From Oreocharis arfaki (taxonomy: Eukaryota; Chordata; Aves; Passeriformes; Paramythiidae), in assembly GCA_013398015.1 (NCBI GenBank), contig VZRR01004731.1, positions 593,588 through 657,587 on the forward strand: DNA of 64,000 nt, in the 5' to 3' direction. The notes under the pieces were generated by a model that was given only the letters and a program-made list of their open reading frames with translations, ran no database searches and was not told the DNA's origin. Position 1 is the first letter of the stretch. Each line of letters opens with the position of its first letter. A program made the translations under genes and the position numbers. This document shows, piece after piece, positions 47,980 through 61,822 of the stretch.

Positions 47980-50900
47980 ACTTAAATAGCACCCTGTTCT
48001 TGGTGCCAAACTGGTCAGAAATAGCTCACATTTCCAAATTTGGTAATCTTCCAAGGAGGAGTCAAAAGCAACAAATCTTTTAGGCAATGGTAAGGGTAGA
48101 AGGGAGGGTTTTCATGGTTTGATTTACCAGCTAACTTAATCTGTACTGTTTGTGATCGTTTAACAGTGTTGGTGGGCTGATCTTGTGTTATCTTTAGATG
48201 ACACTTCAATGTTACAGGGCAATCATTATTACATTCTGGTGAGTTTAGAGTGCCTTGAATGATTTCTTAGATCCAAGAGATGTAATAACTCCTTGGGCAG
48301 ACAGGCACAAGTGTTAAGTCCAGCACCTGATCCAGATGTCATTTGAAAACCATGATGCCCAAGAGGACTGTGCCTTCAGCTCCTTGCTGGACCACTGACG
48401 CACATCTTCTCTGGTCAGGGGACAGATGCCATACACTGAATCACAGAACCAAGCAGGCTCTTGGGAGGTCTCCTGCCCACAGAGTGAGCCTTGCCCCGTC
48501 TGTTTAGCCTACAAGAAACTGTTTAGTCAGAAGATTTTAGAGGACCTTGCAAAAGCCAGTCTCCTATCACACACCTTGCTTCGCCAGAGCCACCAGTCCT
48601 AGTTCAAAGGCAGATTCCACACTGCTTCCAAGCCTGCTGAAAAATGTCATCCTGCTTCTTCAAACAAGGGTAACACAGTATCACACTGGGATTCTTTTTC
48701 ACCCTTTTACATTAAGTGGAGTAAGAAATGCCCTGAGAAGAAGAGAAGTGGGGTGCAGGCTGCTCTTCTTCATTGGTCTTTCAAACAACATTGCAGAAAA
48801 CACTGACATTCAGTTTTAGAGTGGGGAAGGGCACTGTAGGTGGTCATGGCAAATTCCAGCCAGGAGCACGATCCTTGCTGTGCAGTGAGCCCTCAGGAGC
48901 AGCTTTCTAAACAAATGGAGCAGAAGCGCAGTGTATTAAAGGCACTGATGTTCTTACAGCTACGCTCCCAGGTGGACACCAACCGGGCATCACTCAGCCT
49001 TGCAGAAGGATGTACAATCTGACTCCATTAAGTATCAGCTATGGAAGAACAGATGTTTGTCCCTGCTTTTCAATTCATTTGCTGTTGCTACCTAGCACAG
49101 TAGAGAAAACAATCAACGGATCAGGTTTCCAAATGGGAAACAAAACCACTGGAATGGTCTAGGTTCACTTCCACCTTGTTGGGAGTTTTTATCATTGTTT
49201 CACAATTCTCTCCTAAGAAACACAGTATCATGCCGTTTGCATGTACTTAAATGCTTGAGTTACCTTAGCAAAATGCAAGTGTGTTAATGTAGCTCAAGGT
49301 TTAGACTTCCATTGCCCTTATTGTGAACAACATCCTTTGCAAAATACAAAAACCAGACACATTTTCAGGATTTCTTTTTCTGGCTTAAAAAAAAAACAAC
49401 CAAACAAACAAAAAAACCCAGATGGGGTTTCAGTCCCAAATATGCAATTGGCATTTGGCCCAGCGTAAAGACATGCCCAAACTGCCTGGGGATGGAACAG
49501 CTGTGGGGCCAGGGGTAGGTCACAAACTGCCTAAACCAAGGAGTCTTTGCAGGAGGGATTCCCTTAGGACAGAGAAGAGCTCTGAGGAAAACAAGCAGCC
49601 AGTATACTAAATCACCTCCATTCAGTCTCATGATACACAAGTTGAAAGCATTTTCTGTCCCTTTAATGTTCCTTCTTCCTCCATCTGAGCCAGAAATTGC
49701 CAGCCTGCCTGGTCTCCTGATTAAACTATCTCCCACCATCAGATTACAAGGAAAGGAGAGTTTCCAGAGTAGCAACAAATCTAGTATGGTACTGAAAGAA
49801 ACTTTCGGTAAGTACAATAAAGTGCTGTCATGATTCAGCTTGTGATCCAAGCTCTGTGGAAATGTCTACATGAGTGTAGAAGAGGATCAAAAAAATACTG
49901 GGGGAGGAAAACAGAGCAGTTCACTTCTCCAGCCTGCATCCCCTCCACAACAGAGGAAAACTGGCAGCCGTGGTACCAAACATCTGTAAAAAGACACGGT
50001 AAAAGCAAAGCACTGCTGAGGATGTAAACAAATCTCCTGTTACCTGCTCATTCTCCCCCTACTGTATTTTATGCATATAACTTAAAACAATTTGACCCAA
50101 ATGCAATCCATTTACACAAAAGTGAAATTTGGAAAAGTTGCAGCAAGGTTTGCTTCAGGGGGACTCAAGTCAAGTCAAACAGCATGTATAAAAAACTAGG
50201 AGTCCCTGCAGAATCCAAAGGACTGAGAAAGAAATAAGGCTGTTTTAAAAGTTCTCTCAAAGAAACTGATATCTAAAACCCAATTTAACCTGAACCTGAA
50301 AACTTTAGAGCCCAGTAAATGTGCAAGAGAGACCTATACACCATTTCCTATTAGGTGGCTGCCAAATAGATTTGTTACACATTTAATAAAGCAGTAAAAT
50401 AAGGTATTTATGTAGCACATTTAAGTGTAAGCATATTGGTAGCATTTCGTTTAAATGAAAGTGTAACCTGATAGATGCTACAGTTCCTGGACAATGGGAA
50501 ATATGAGGAGAAAAAGAAAAGCCAGAACTCCTGCTGCATCACAAAAAAATGCATCTTACACAGTGCTGCTTTAACGGGCCTATAAAACCTGGATGCTTTG
50601 AGCCTCTCACAAGAGTGCCTGGCTGGCAGATGGCGAGTTCTCACGTGCCTCAGAGAGTCCAACTACTCGGAGGGAGTAGTCCTGAATACCCTTTGCTGGG
50701 TCACACATCACTGCAATTCCTTCCTTCAGGGCTTCACCTCATACTTGGCGAGGGAGCAGAGCTGCAGCTCCTTCCAACGTCAACACCTTTTCTTTGCTTG
50801 GCCAGAGGTGTCAGCGCAGAACAAACGCGAGTTTCAGCCTTCCCAAGTTCAGAGCTCCCCAAGCCACGTGCACTGCTCAGGCTCACTGAAACTGCTCAGG

Positions 50901-51065
50901 AAAACTGCCACCACCCTTCAGAGCACAATTTCAGCCCATCACAACCTTCCCAGGTTACAAAAGAAACGCAGCAAACTGCAAAGGTACGTGTCATAAAAAC
51001 CAGCTTAATACAAACGTCTGGTAACTTCTGCTTCCTTCAGGTGCAGAACTCAGGAATATGTGGGG

Positions 51066-51129
51066 AGATATCAGTTATTGTTTTACAGATGCACAGGGAA
51101 ACTGAGGTTCCAGGTAATGGAACGACTTA
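51066..51129 (+). repeat. MIR-like SINE relic
   Basis: ATCAGTTATTGTTTTACAGA then TGCACAGGGAAACTGAGGTT matches the conserved MIR core TTATTATTCCCCATTTTACAGATGAGGAAACTGAGGCTC-like segment. Confidence 0.5.
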
Positions 51130-52957
51130 GAGGATCTCTGAATGAGTGAGCAAAAAAGGAGAAACTGGAAAAGAGATTTGCAATTTAGTAACTCTTTACC
51201 TGGATTTCTTTCTTTCCACAGACATCGTACTTAGTTGTTATGAAAAATAAATTATCCTCTCTCAGAGAACGATGAACATGCTCTTCTTCATGAGTGATTA
51301 CTCCCAGAGGGGTTGAAAATCAAACTGAGAAAAGTATGGAAACATCAACATTACAGAGCAAACCTGTTTTCTTCCAATTGTGAGAACAAAAGCAAAGCAC
51401 TTATTTTTGGGCCAAATTATTTTAAGAAAGAGGTACTTTTCTGCTGCAACAGATATATATACAGACATGCAGAAATATCCTTAATATAAGGAAAACACTG
51501 AAACAATAAGTTGCACATTCCTAATGTGAAGATCCCGAGTTCCCTCTAAGAGGAGCATGTGGATGTTTCATTGTTAAACAATTAGGCCAAAGCCACACTG
51601 AGGATTTTTGTATTTGGTTCAAACTGACTTTTATGGAAAATGAGCATCTAACTATCATAAGTGACTTAGAAAATCCCAGCAGGGTTGTATAAAAAGCCGG
51701 AACATTTTTGTTCTATTTGAATCTAACCTTTTAGTTAAGGCTTTATAGAAAGCTGAAGATTTTATTAATAAAGATCAGAAATTGTGAAGCCAGAAAGGGT
51801 CTTTACATCCTCCCCTCCCTGGTCAAAATGAAATTTAGGCATAATTGAAACATCTGCTGAGATAACTTGTGTATCAAAGCAAATTTCTGTTTCTATCAAT
51901 AAAAAACACTAATTTAATCCAAATACAGAAAATTCTATTTGAAATACTTGAGAAATAAAATGGGTAAATTAATATCTTTTGAATAGTCATGATAAATGTA
52001 TTCTGTGTAAGAGGTAAACCTGAGCTGCACACTGATGTACCAGAAAGTATTTTTACCTCTTGGCACAGGTTTATAATGGGGGGAAGGATGGGAACAGTAG
52101 ATACAAAATAACTGCCTCCTTGTACCCAGACATAATGGTTATGACTAAGTCTCAAAAATTAAACTTAAGCAGAGACAGAAGAACTCATCCTTTTCAAGAA
52201 AAAAAAAAAAGAAATGTTAACATCATCTCTCTGAAGATACACTAGTCCATTAATAAACATTTGAGATATTTATGCAGCATGTAGTTAAGAAACGTGGCAT
52301 TAAAAGCCTAAATTTTCCTTCTAGTCTCACCAGCTGATCATACAAATTTTGAAGAAAAGTAACTTCACTTGAAATCACATTCTGCATGGGGGAAAAAATA
52401 AAATAAAGCCTTTTGAAGCACTGAAGGGCGGCAGCAATATTGTCATCTCAAGAGCACTACTCTGGGTACTTGCAGTTCAGTATGAAAGAAAATGTTGTGC
52501 CTCACAATATATTTCTGACTTTCCTGAGACTTACACTGCAAATGAAGAAAAAAAGAGTTTATCTGTTCCCAGAATTACCTTCCTGATCCATCTCATCTGA
52601 ACTGATGCTTCCCTCATCTACTGATGACACCAGTCAGATGTAGTCTTTTATCCATTTGTTCCCATTTTAAGTGCTTTTAGATTTACAAATGAAAGATGCT
52701 ACTCTGCTGCTGTAGCTCATCATCTTTCCGCTGCTATCTGAATTCAGCTCCTGGGTTTTATTGTCACTTGCCCTACTCCAGAAACAACTAATCCTAGTTT
52801 TATTCAGAGGCCTTCATCATCCAGATTTTTTAAATTCACATGATAAAGCCTAGAGATGAAAATAACCTATCTCCATTAGTCCCAGTTTTAGGAATACTCC
52901 ATCCAGTTTGTAGAAGTTATGGATGTATGTCTTCATTGTGCATTGAAAACAAAAAAC

Positions 52958-52973
52958 ATACATATATATATAA
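52958..52973 (+). repeat. Short (TA)n tract
   Basis: CATACATATATATATAA. Confidence 0.7.
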
Positions 52974-54578
52974 TCTCTTTTATGTCAATGAGTCCTGGAT
53001 CGAAATGTCTCTCACTGACCGTGCAATATTTAGGGTTATCTTAAGTCTTCCCTCAAAAAAGAAAAACCAACAAAACAAATAAAACCACTTAACATGTACT
53101 CGCCCTTTACTCTTTGCCTAACTAGGAAGGAAAACCTGAAAAAAAAAAATGGAGGTTCAGAAACAATTTGAAAAGTAACAGCCAGAACTAGAGTGTCAGG
53201 TGAGGAAGAGGTGAGCAGACACTGCTGGGGTAATTCACTTGGTCCAAACCAGCTGCTCTGTGTGGTCTCCACCCCAGCTGACCTTCCCACTACATGTTTG
53301 TCTGGGCAGGACAGGCACATGTGCTTGCCAACCTGTCCTGCTGCAAAGCACACGGGAAAGGGAAAAGGAAGTTTTTAGTCCAAGACAAAGCACTAGGCTA
53401 TCCAGGGCTGGATTCCTGCTGTTTTATCCATTATCCATAGGCTCATGAATATGCATCGCTTATTTGAATTTCTCACATGAATATGCCACTAACCTTAATT
53501 GTCCTGCTTCCAGAGCACACCTCCAAGCCCAGTAGCTCAGCTACAGGTCTACAGAGCAAAACATTGTACTGTGTCTCCAGAACTAAGAACAGGCCAGATT
53601 CTCTCCTCTGTTGTATCAGCCTACCAACACTAGTTCTGGATTAACAACGGCATGACAAAAATCAGTCAGGTTCATTGTATGCTCTCTGTACATAATAATG
53701 CTCTCTACTAAAAATAATGATAATGGAATAAATTCGAACAAGTAATCTTCAAATGAGAAGCTGGCTTCATTCAGAGCAGCAAGAAACTTCTCCCATCTTT
53801 CTCATAGGCTGTGTTTTTTAGCTAGGTATTAACCCCTGACATTTTTCAGTTGCCAGAAATTTCCCAACATACAACGATCTACACAGCTGAAAAGATAAGA
53901 CACACACTTCCCCTCAGCCATATATCCTGGAGTGTTCCCCACTCCAGATGCAATCTCCTGGAGGTGGATAGGCAGACAGTGTATGTCTGTCAGAACTTTT
54001 TACCTTCCACTGTTACTCTCTTTCTGGAGGACGTGCCTGTCACTAAAAGCTTCATGGTTCTCTTACTGCTTCGTTTGGGAGACACTGCCTTAGCTGAGCT
54101 TTCACCAGCTTCTCTGTCGGTTTCTCCAGCCCACAGATAACTGTCTCACAGTGAGACAACTCAATGGCAAACAGGGACAGAATTAAAGCTGAAATCACAA
54201 TCAAATCTTATGTGATGCTCTTTAACAGTGCATAGCACAATCTGATACCTCTCTCGGCATTCCACTAAATACAAATGTCAGTATCAGAACAAGAGGCAAG
54301 CACAGGAGCATGACACCAGCAGCTCGAGTAGCTGCTATCACAGACTGTGACAGACAAGAAGCCTCGATGGTCACAGGTGGATTGAAGAATCTCTCACCAT
54401 TTACCCCTTTCTAGGGCATAACAAATCCCAAGCCACAGGGGAAGTGGCATCCACAAAATGTAGGCCTCACTTCCATCTACAGCATGGATGCAGCAGCACA
54501 AGCAGAGAGTATGGCACTCACAGAGTTCATTACAGCCCAGCTGCTGGGCTTGGAGTGCTTTCAGAGGAAAGCTAAGGG

Positions 54579-57500
54579 CTAAAAGGAGAAAGAAGAAAAG
54601 CAGCACACTAAGAAAGAGAAAATAATTTCCAACACTTCCCTGGGAGCTAACAGGCAACTTTCCCCAAAGCACAGGGGTTTAGATGAAGCCTTACTTATAG
54701 GGAAAATGGCAGGAGTCTGAGAGCCCTTGCCTCTCCCGAATTTATTTTTTCTACAGAGTTACCTGTGTTATCCAAGTTATGCAGCCACAGGAAAAGCAGA
54801 GCAGGCAAATTAAGATTATCCCCAGCTCACCTTGGCACTAGATGAGAAGGTAACTCTGCCACCTGGCAACATCCCCCTTCGCTTCCCAGGCCCGAGGACA
54901 CCTCTGAAGAGAAAGAGCAGTTCCTCTGCCAGCTGCTCTGCAACTACAGCAGCAAGAGCCTCAAAGAGTTCTGCTCAAGGTGCTGCTGCAGAGGTTAATA
55001 AACACTGAGCCAATCAGCACAGCAGGAAACACCTCTGCACCAATCCTTAGCACTGGGAAAGGAAGAGCTGAAATACCGCACCTGTGAAAGCAGGGAGGGA
55101 GGCTTGGAAGCTACCCTGAGGTTGGGTAATAACAAAACCAGACAACCAGGGCTGTGCCATTAAATCTTGCAAGTACCCATGAGTGTCACAAGGGCTTTCA
55201 GACAAGACAGGTGACACGAAAAAGACAGCAGGAGCTCCCTGTGCTTGTCCTTGTTTTTCCCTGCATTACAATGAAATAATTCCAGATATTTACTCATTTC
55301 CACAGGAGAAATGGTGATAGATACATCCATAAAACACTAACAGAAATATGCACACTAACCTAAAGCTGCATGATTTGTATTGATGAGAACTGAATGCCAT
55401 CTTAACAGTTTTGGAGATTAAGTAAGTAATCTTTACAAACAGCCTTCAGGGAGGTGCAGATGATTTGACGCCTCTTCTTTATGATCGCTTTCTTTCCTTT
55501 CCTATCCTGATCTCACCTTTCTTTCAAGTCAGTCATTTCTTATGCAGTTTGAGTGACACAGGTGATGCTCTGCTCAAAGATTAAGTTAACAATATAGCAG
55601 GGATATAGCAAGCAGTAAAATGCAGCTCAATATGCAACTTAACAATGGAAATAATCAGAGCTTGCTGATTATTTGGTAAGCTTTTGCACTTTACTCATTT
55701 GCCATATCTTCAAAATGATATTCCTGGCTCATAAAGCTCATTTGAACAACACTGGATAACAGGATCTTGTGAGCCTAGAGCCAGGATTAAGATATGAGGC
55801 AAACTGGAAACTTCAATCATTGCAATCCTGTAGCAGAAATGAGAAGCACCTTCACACACAGTGAGTCAGTCAATATGTCCCATTTCTCTTTAGTATGTTG
55901 TGCCAACATAGAAAGAAACATGACTTCAGGCCTTTTCCCGTGACTCCAAGTGATAGGAGTTTTCATCAGGACAAAGGATCAAAATCATTAGAAGTCCTCA
56001 TTAATTTCACCCCATATTGCAAAAACTATTTGTACTCCCTCAAGTAATAACAATGTTGAAAGCAAAAATGTCAAGAGACAGATTCATCTCCTAACTTGAA
56101 GGACTTCCCAGAACAATGAGCAGAGTCAGTGCCTGGAACATCTGCTCCTCACTGAAGAAGGGTTGCAAGATCTTCCAGGCCAGCCCTCCCAAAGTCTTTG
56201 GTCTCTGCCCTAATACTTGGAATAGCAGGCTGAGCAGAGTGCTCTGCACAGTGCTAGTCAGTTAGCATCTGTCCCCTGTGATTCTGACTGGGTGTCCCAT
56301 GAAGACAAGTAATCTTTTTCCTAAGGGGAAAAAATGCAAACCAGTAATTCAGTGTGACAACCTCGTCAAAATGATAAAATGAATTATGGCTTTAAAACTT
56401 TATGCAGTGACTGTTTTTAATAACGTGGGAGAGAATAATGTTAAAAGTTTCAACTCAAAGACCTGGTTTCCTGTGTTGGCACCAGTCCTAAGGCTAAATG
56501 TTAATACATTAAGCATTCTTACATCTTCATTTTAAAGAGCAATTAGGAGACAGATATACTCACACTGAAATAACATCCCATTCCTCTGTGTGTGAACACA
56601 CACAGGGTGCACTTCTGACAGAAACTCACTGTGCTTTCCCTGTGTCCTTAAGGACTTCTCCATTTGCACAAGTTCACTGAATTCTCAACTACATTGCAGC
56701 AGCTGACAGCTTTCCAGCCTACACACACAGCTCAAACAAACATATCTTCAAAGAATGGTGGAAGGTGGCACTAAAAATGAACACCTTACTCTTGTCCTGT
56801 GTTCCTCAACCTACCAAGCACATCTCCGAGGCCAGAAGCTCACAGCAGAATGCAGCAAAAGCACTGGCTGTATGAATTAGACCATTCATTTCCCTGAACA
56901 GCTTTAACTATCTGAGAATACACTCCAGATGGAGAACAAGTTACATTACTCTAAACGTGTTCACCGTGGATTAAGCTAAGGCAGTGCAGACTAGGCTGGC
57001 TAAGAACACAAAGCTCCAGGCCTCAACTGATGAGTAGGAACTCTTACTGTAACTCACTACAACTCTATCTCAGAATAATCTCCAGCTCTCTGCAACTAAA
57101 CTATCCTAACTGCAAACTCTGATTATCAGCAACAGCCCAAAATAGGAAGTCATCTCCACACAAGTGGGTGGTTTGGCCACAAAGTGTTAATGCAGTAGCT
57201 GATCCAAACTACAGTTTGTAGTAGTGTTGACTTCAGAAGTTCAACTGCTAAAGAAGAATACATCTTTCAGGCTCAGTCCCCAGTGAATAAAAAGTTTCTA
57301 ACAAAATCTGACAGCTGTTCAAAGCCTACATGAATGAAAAGAGGATTTAAACCTAAAACTCCATAAGCAAGCATTCCCACTGCTCAAATCAGTCCTTAAA
57401 CTTCTGCACAACGAACGTCAAGGACCAGGAAAACAGTAGCTACGGAGAGAGGGGAATCTCCACCATGGCCCCACTCCACCAGGGCAGAGCTCTAGAGCAG

Positions 57501-60480
57501 CATAGGAGACCAGGATTCATGGAATCTGCATAGGACCTCATAAGTGGGCAGGACTTCTCCTCCATGACATTTAACTTGACACAGCTCACCAGCACCAAAC
57601 ATTTCTACACAAAAAAAGAGCAACAAACAGGAAAAGATTTTGCAGTCGATTAAGGGGTGAAAATGATGAGTACTGACTCTCAGCTGATATATATACACCA
57701 AAAAGCACACCCAAAACTCTTCCCAAAAGGGAGAATTTCAGGTCTTGTAGGGTGTGACTCTCCAAGGTTTGGCAAAGCCACTTATAACCTCACCAAAGTT
57801 CAATTTGACTAAGAATGTTTACAAGCACAAAAACTAGGCCAAATTGAGAATGTAAATATTTGGATTCAGTTCCCCAAACTTGTCTCTATCTGCACTGCCA
57901 ACTAAATCCCAACTGCAGACCAAAAAATCTGAAAAGCAACAGTTGCACACACTTTACAGCACACAGACAAAACTAACACACATGGCACTCAGCAATAGGA
58001 AAAAAGAAAAAAAAAAAAAGGAAAAACCCCAAATTCGTAATCTAAACTAAACATCTTCTAAACAAGACATCAATGAAGTTTGGACCAAAAATCAACTTCA
58101 CTATCATTTCATGCATTTTGAAAGTCCGATCAGCCCAGATGTCGGTCCTCCGCCCTGCAGGAGCCTGGGTTACATTAAACACAGCTAGATTACTCAAGAC
58201 CTCATAGACAATATGATGTTTGTAGCACACACTGGTAACTTTGACCTAACCATATTCTCTTAGGCCATCCAAAGCAAGGACTTCCATTTTTCAGGCAGAT
58301 GAATTAAGCAAAGATTTCTCTGGATCCACAGTTACTTATCTGGCAACCTCAGTCCCATACTCAGAACTGATTTAGGATCCCAAATTACCTGGTGTTCTCA
58401 ACACCCATGCCCTTTTCTTTTCTTTCCCCACTTCTTTTAGGTATAGATAAGGATGGCAACCATTGATCCATTCAAGAGACTTTTGGCCTCCCACAAACAC
58501 AGATCCCAAGGGATACACCATATTCTCAGCTGCTAGCTCCCAGCCCCTCTCCAAAAGTGTTACATGCCTCTCAGTCCTACATCTCCATTGCAGATACTCA
58601 CTGAAAGAAATCAGAGAGGCGAGGGTGTCCTTAAGACCAGGATTGTTATTGTTGTTGTTGTTGTATGATAAGAATTTGGGCATCCTTACTCCCACTACTG
58701 TAAACGAACAAAAAAATCCATCCTTTCCCTTTTAAGTGGGAAAAGCATGAATCTTTTGCTTTACTCAGCTGTGGAAAACTCGGGTTTGCTTTCCAGCTAA
58801 AAGCAGGCTCTTCAGCGTATTTCACGGTGACCTCTTCACAAGGGGCTTGTATCATTTCTTTAAATGCCCCTACACTAAAAATAGTCCTGCTTCCTAAACA
58901 TGAGTGTTTAGCAGTTCCAGGCATTCTGAGATCCTGCATACCACTTTAATTTTTTTTTTAACTGGCAACATTTATTTAACCAGCAATTAAAAAAAGGAGG
59001 CCCAGCCGCCCCAGTGATTCTTCCCAGAGGGTCTTAGATGTTTACGAAACACAATGAAAACAATAAAGTGGATAAAATCATGCTATTCCATCAAGTCCTT
59101 GGCAAGACTTCCCAACCAAGAATAAATTGGCATGGTATGTTACAGTCAACAGATTACACAATGGTTTACAGGGTCACCAATAATAAGGGGTCACACACTC
59201 CTTAAAGAGCTACACTGTACCTTAAGTCCCTTGCTTAAAGGGGAAGAGCAATGCTTGATCCTGAGATTCTGGCAGCCACAGCACAAACATGCTGCAGGGG
59301 TAGGAGAGGACAGAAGGTGCCTCTGCCCCCGCCCTGAGCCAGGAAGGGCAATGACTATGCTGCACAAGCTGGCTGGGGGAGTTTAGCACCCTGAAGGAAG
59401 CAGCAGAAAGCCAGGCCAGGCAGGGCTCTCTTATTTCTGCACACAAGAGGAGAACACATGCTACACACTTTCAGGAGCAGGACAGTCTCCATGCCCCAGT
59501 GAGGCCCAGCACCACCATCCCTACCACCCCTTCCCAAAAGCCTCTTTCCTCACTCCATACTCTCCGAGGAAACTGGTTCCACCCCAGAAGCGAGATGTCA
59601 GTTCCATGTCTGTCTAGTCACTCTTAACAGTGGATAGTCTGTAGCTAACTTTAAAAGGTGCTTGACTATATTCGTGGTAACTTGATAAAGTCATCATCAT
59701 TGCTTTAAATGTGTTGCAGTTGTACTTTAAATAACTAAACTTAACACAAGAGGGAAATGAATGGTCAAACCCATAAATTTTACTCTTACCTGTCAACTTG
59801 GTAACAGATTTCCACTATGTCACCTGCATAACCTGATCACCACAATGAAACTTAAATTTTGGTGCTTCTAAAACATAAATTATTTCCTCAAATATCACCT
59901 TAAATGCATGATACTCCTACCTTTGCCCTGTTAACTTACCCTTCCACTATATGGGATACTTTCATCCACCGACTACAAATTAATTATGTATAAACAAAAC
60001 ATTCTTAAGTCTTAAAGGCAAATCAACCTCTCTTCAATTCATCCTATCATCAAAAACCAGAGTACAACTAACAGTTTCATCCTTTGTCTTCCACAGGTTT
60101 TGAGCACTCTAGATATTTTTGATTATTTAATATATGTCTGAAGTTAAAGTCTGCATAAAAATAAAGCCAGCATAAAAATGAAAGAAAACCTATTCCCCAA
60201 GTCAGTGCAGGGTGTAGAAAACACTACTACTGGCATACTCCGTACAATAACACTATGCACCCGGCTTCATTCAGCTTGACTACTAAATTCAGAGTACATT
60301 TGACTGATAAAACTGGAGTAAACACAAGAGAGCTCTCTCATATGTAACCGCTACTCTTTGATTGCAGTGACCTTAGTAACGCAAACGTTTGGTACCAAGC
60401 CAAGAGCCAGACATCTGATTTTCCCACCAAGTGAACTGCTGCAGAACTCCCTTAGCTCTTCATCCAAAATCTGTCCTGGG
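54579..60480. other. Long non-coding stretch
   Basis: About 5.9 kb with no supported gene. It contains an A-rich tract (about 58001-58026), a (GTT)n microsatellite (58643-58664) and otherwise unique, CpG-poor sequence. If the island-1 transcript is real, this is its first intron. Confidence 0.4.
58643..58664 (+). repeat. (GTT)n microsatellite
   Basis: About six GTT units with one ATT interruption. Confidence 0.9.
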
Positions 60481-61200
60481 ATCCTAAAGTCTTCCGCCGG
60501 AGTCCAGGTGGCTCTTCTAGTCTTTTCAACACACACGCAAACACGGCAGCCGGCTGGACCGACGATGCGAGCGGGCATTAGAAGGGAACAGAAGTGCCGC
60601 AGCTCCCCGTCTCCCCCAGCTCAGAGCCCCACGCTCGGCGCGCTGGCTCCCCAGTCGAGTTGGAGCTACCCTGGTCCGGCCGTAGCGGTCCCGAGGGCTC
60701 TGTCCCTCTGCGGTGCCTCTGCCCTCGCCACCCACGCAAAAAGCAGCGTCCCGCGAGGCACGGCGGTGCCACCAGCGCGGGAGCACCGAGTCCCCGCTCT
60801 GCCCGTGCGCAAGGATCCCCGCCCATCTGCGCTCCCCTGGGGCAGGGCAGGGACCCGCAAGGATCGCGGGGCCAGCCCGCACCGGCACGGCCTCCGGCGG
60901 CCCCGCTGCTGCGGGGGCTCGGAGGTCCGGGGATCCGCAGCGCCCAGCGAGCCCCCGGCGAGTCCCCGCCGCCGCCGCGCATCCCCGGCCCGCCCCGCTC
61001 TCGGGAGGCTCTCGCCGCGCAGGGACGGCCACTCTGAGCACGAGGGATCACGTCTCCCCCCAGTCCCGCTCCCCTGCCCGGGTCCCCAGAAGCGACCACC
61101 GCCCGGCAGCGCGGCTCCCCGGCCCTTACCGAGGTGCGCAGGGATGCGCTCCCTCCGCCGGCCGCCTGCAGCCCCCGTCCCGCAGCCCGGGCGATTGTAG

Positions 61201-61290
61201 ATTTTTTGGAGAAGCTGGGAAGAGGGAAAGAAAGGGGGGAGGGAAGGGGGTGGGAAGGGACTGAGATCGAGGGAGAGAGAAGTATGCAAA
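61201..61290 (+). repeat. Purine-rich tract
   Basis: About 90 nt dominated by A and G on the plus strand (AGAGGGAAAGAAAGGGGGGA and so on). On the minus strand this is a pyrimidine-rich leader segment inside the proposed first exon. Confidence 0.8.
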
Positions 61291-61410
61291 GGCAGGAAGT
61301 GGAGACGGCCACGGCCAGTGCGGGAGATTAATGGGAACCAGTCACCCGGCAGCCAACAAAGAAACCTGCTCCCCTAGCGCAGCGCAGCCCGGCCCGGGCT
61401 GCAGCCCCGG

Positions 61411-61411
61411 N
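61411..61411. other. Ambiguous base (N)
   Basis: A single N within GGCCCGGGCT..CCCCGGNCCCGGG, a GC-palindromic context that is hard to sequence. Bases may be missing or collapsed here. Confidence 0.95.
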
Positions 61412-61822
61412 CCCGGGTCCCGGAGAAGAAGGAGGGAGGGGAGCAGCCGGGCAGGGCCGGCCGGTCGGAGGGGAGATGAGACGGGCACAGCAAGAGGAGG
61501 AGGGGAGGACTGAGCCCCTCAGCTGACAGCTTTCCTCCGCTCTCTAGCCCGGAGGGGCGATACTGCTTGGTTTTCATTTAAAGCATGACGAGCGCTGGGC
61601 TCCCCTCGGCGCGGAGCCGCTTGCGGGGCAGAGCGGAAGGAAGGAGAAGTGCGGGAAGCGCGCTTCCTGCGCCAGGCGCGGGGCAGATGGCTCCCACCAG
61701 GGAGCTGCGAACCAGGGAGCTCCCGGGCCTTTCCCGAGCTCCGTGGGGTAGCTCCCACTTGAAACAGCGCCCGTGGAGAATGAGGGAGGCAGCGGCGTGC
61801 CTCTGAACTTCACGCCGGGTAC

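Larger units (their letters stand above)
44906..54515. other. Long non-coding stretch
   Basis: About 9.6 kb. It contains an (AAAAT)n tract (47956-47979), an old repeat relic (47555-47640), a MIR-like relic (51066-51129), A-rich tracts (49387-49418, 52199-52210), a short (TA)n (52958-52973) and one weak pseudo-exon candidate (49694-49807, plus). No recognised gene. Confidence 0.4.
61130..61550 (-). other. Probable untranslated first exon of a minus-strand gene
   Basis: The minus strand reads ..CATCCCTGCGCACCTCG|GTAAGG, a good donor, with the exon ending at 61130. No ATG occurs on the minus strand between about 61330 and the donor, so this part of the exon is probably 5' UTR. The minus strand is pyrimidine-rich at 61290-61201 and has ACTTCCTG (ETS-like) and TTTGCAT (octamer-like) motifs just upstream. 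The 5' end is a guess from the TTTAAA box at 61582-61577; CpG-island promoters often lack TATA and start at several sites. Confidence 0.4.

Noticed and set aside
48430..48485. Possible fifth CR1 3' end (ATCACAGAACC.. motif)
   Set aside because: Only a dozen bases resemble CR1. The following sequence does not continue the element.
49365..49850. 161-codon minus-strand open frame
   Set aside because: It has no periodicity I could establish and no recognisable domain, and it overlaps an A-rich simple tract at its end.
50549..51130. 193-codon plus-strand open frame
   Set aside because: G-first codons are about 23% (background), it runs into a MIR-like relic at its end, and no family is recognisable. 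A GCAAAG|GTACGT donor near 50981 was not enough.
60358..61312. Overlapping open frames of 147-280 codons on both strands in CpG island 1
   Set aside because: Stop codons are rare in such GC-rich DNA. All frames are open at once, the long minus-strand ones lack a real ATG, and compositions are Pro/Ala/Arg/Gly-rich as expected from GC bias.
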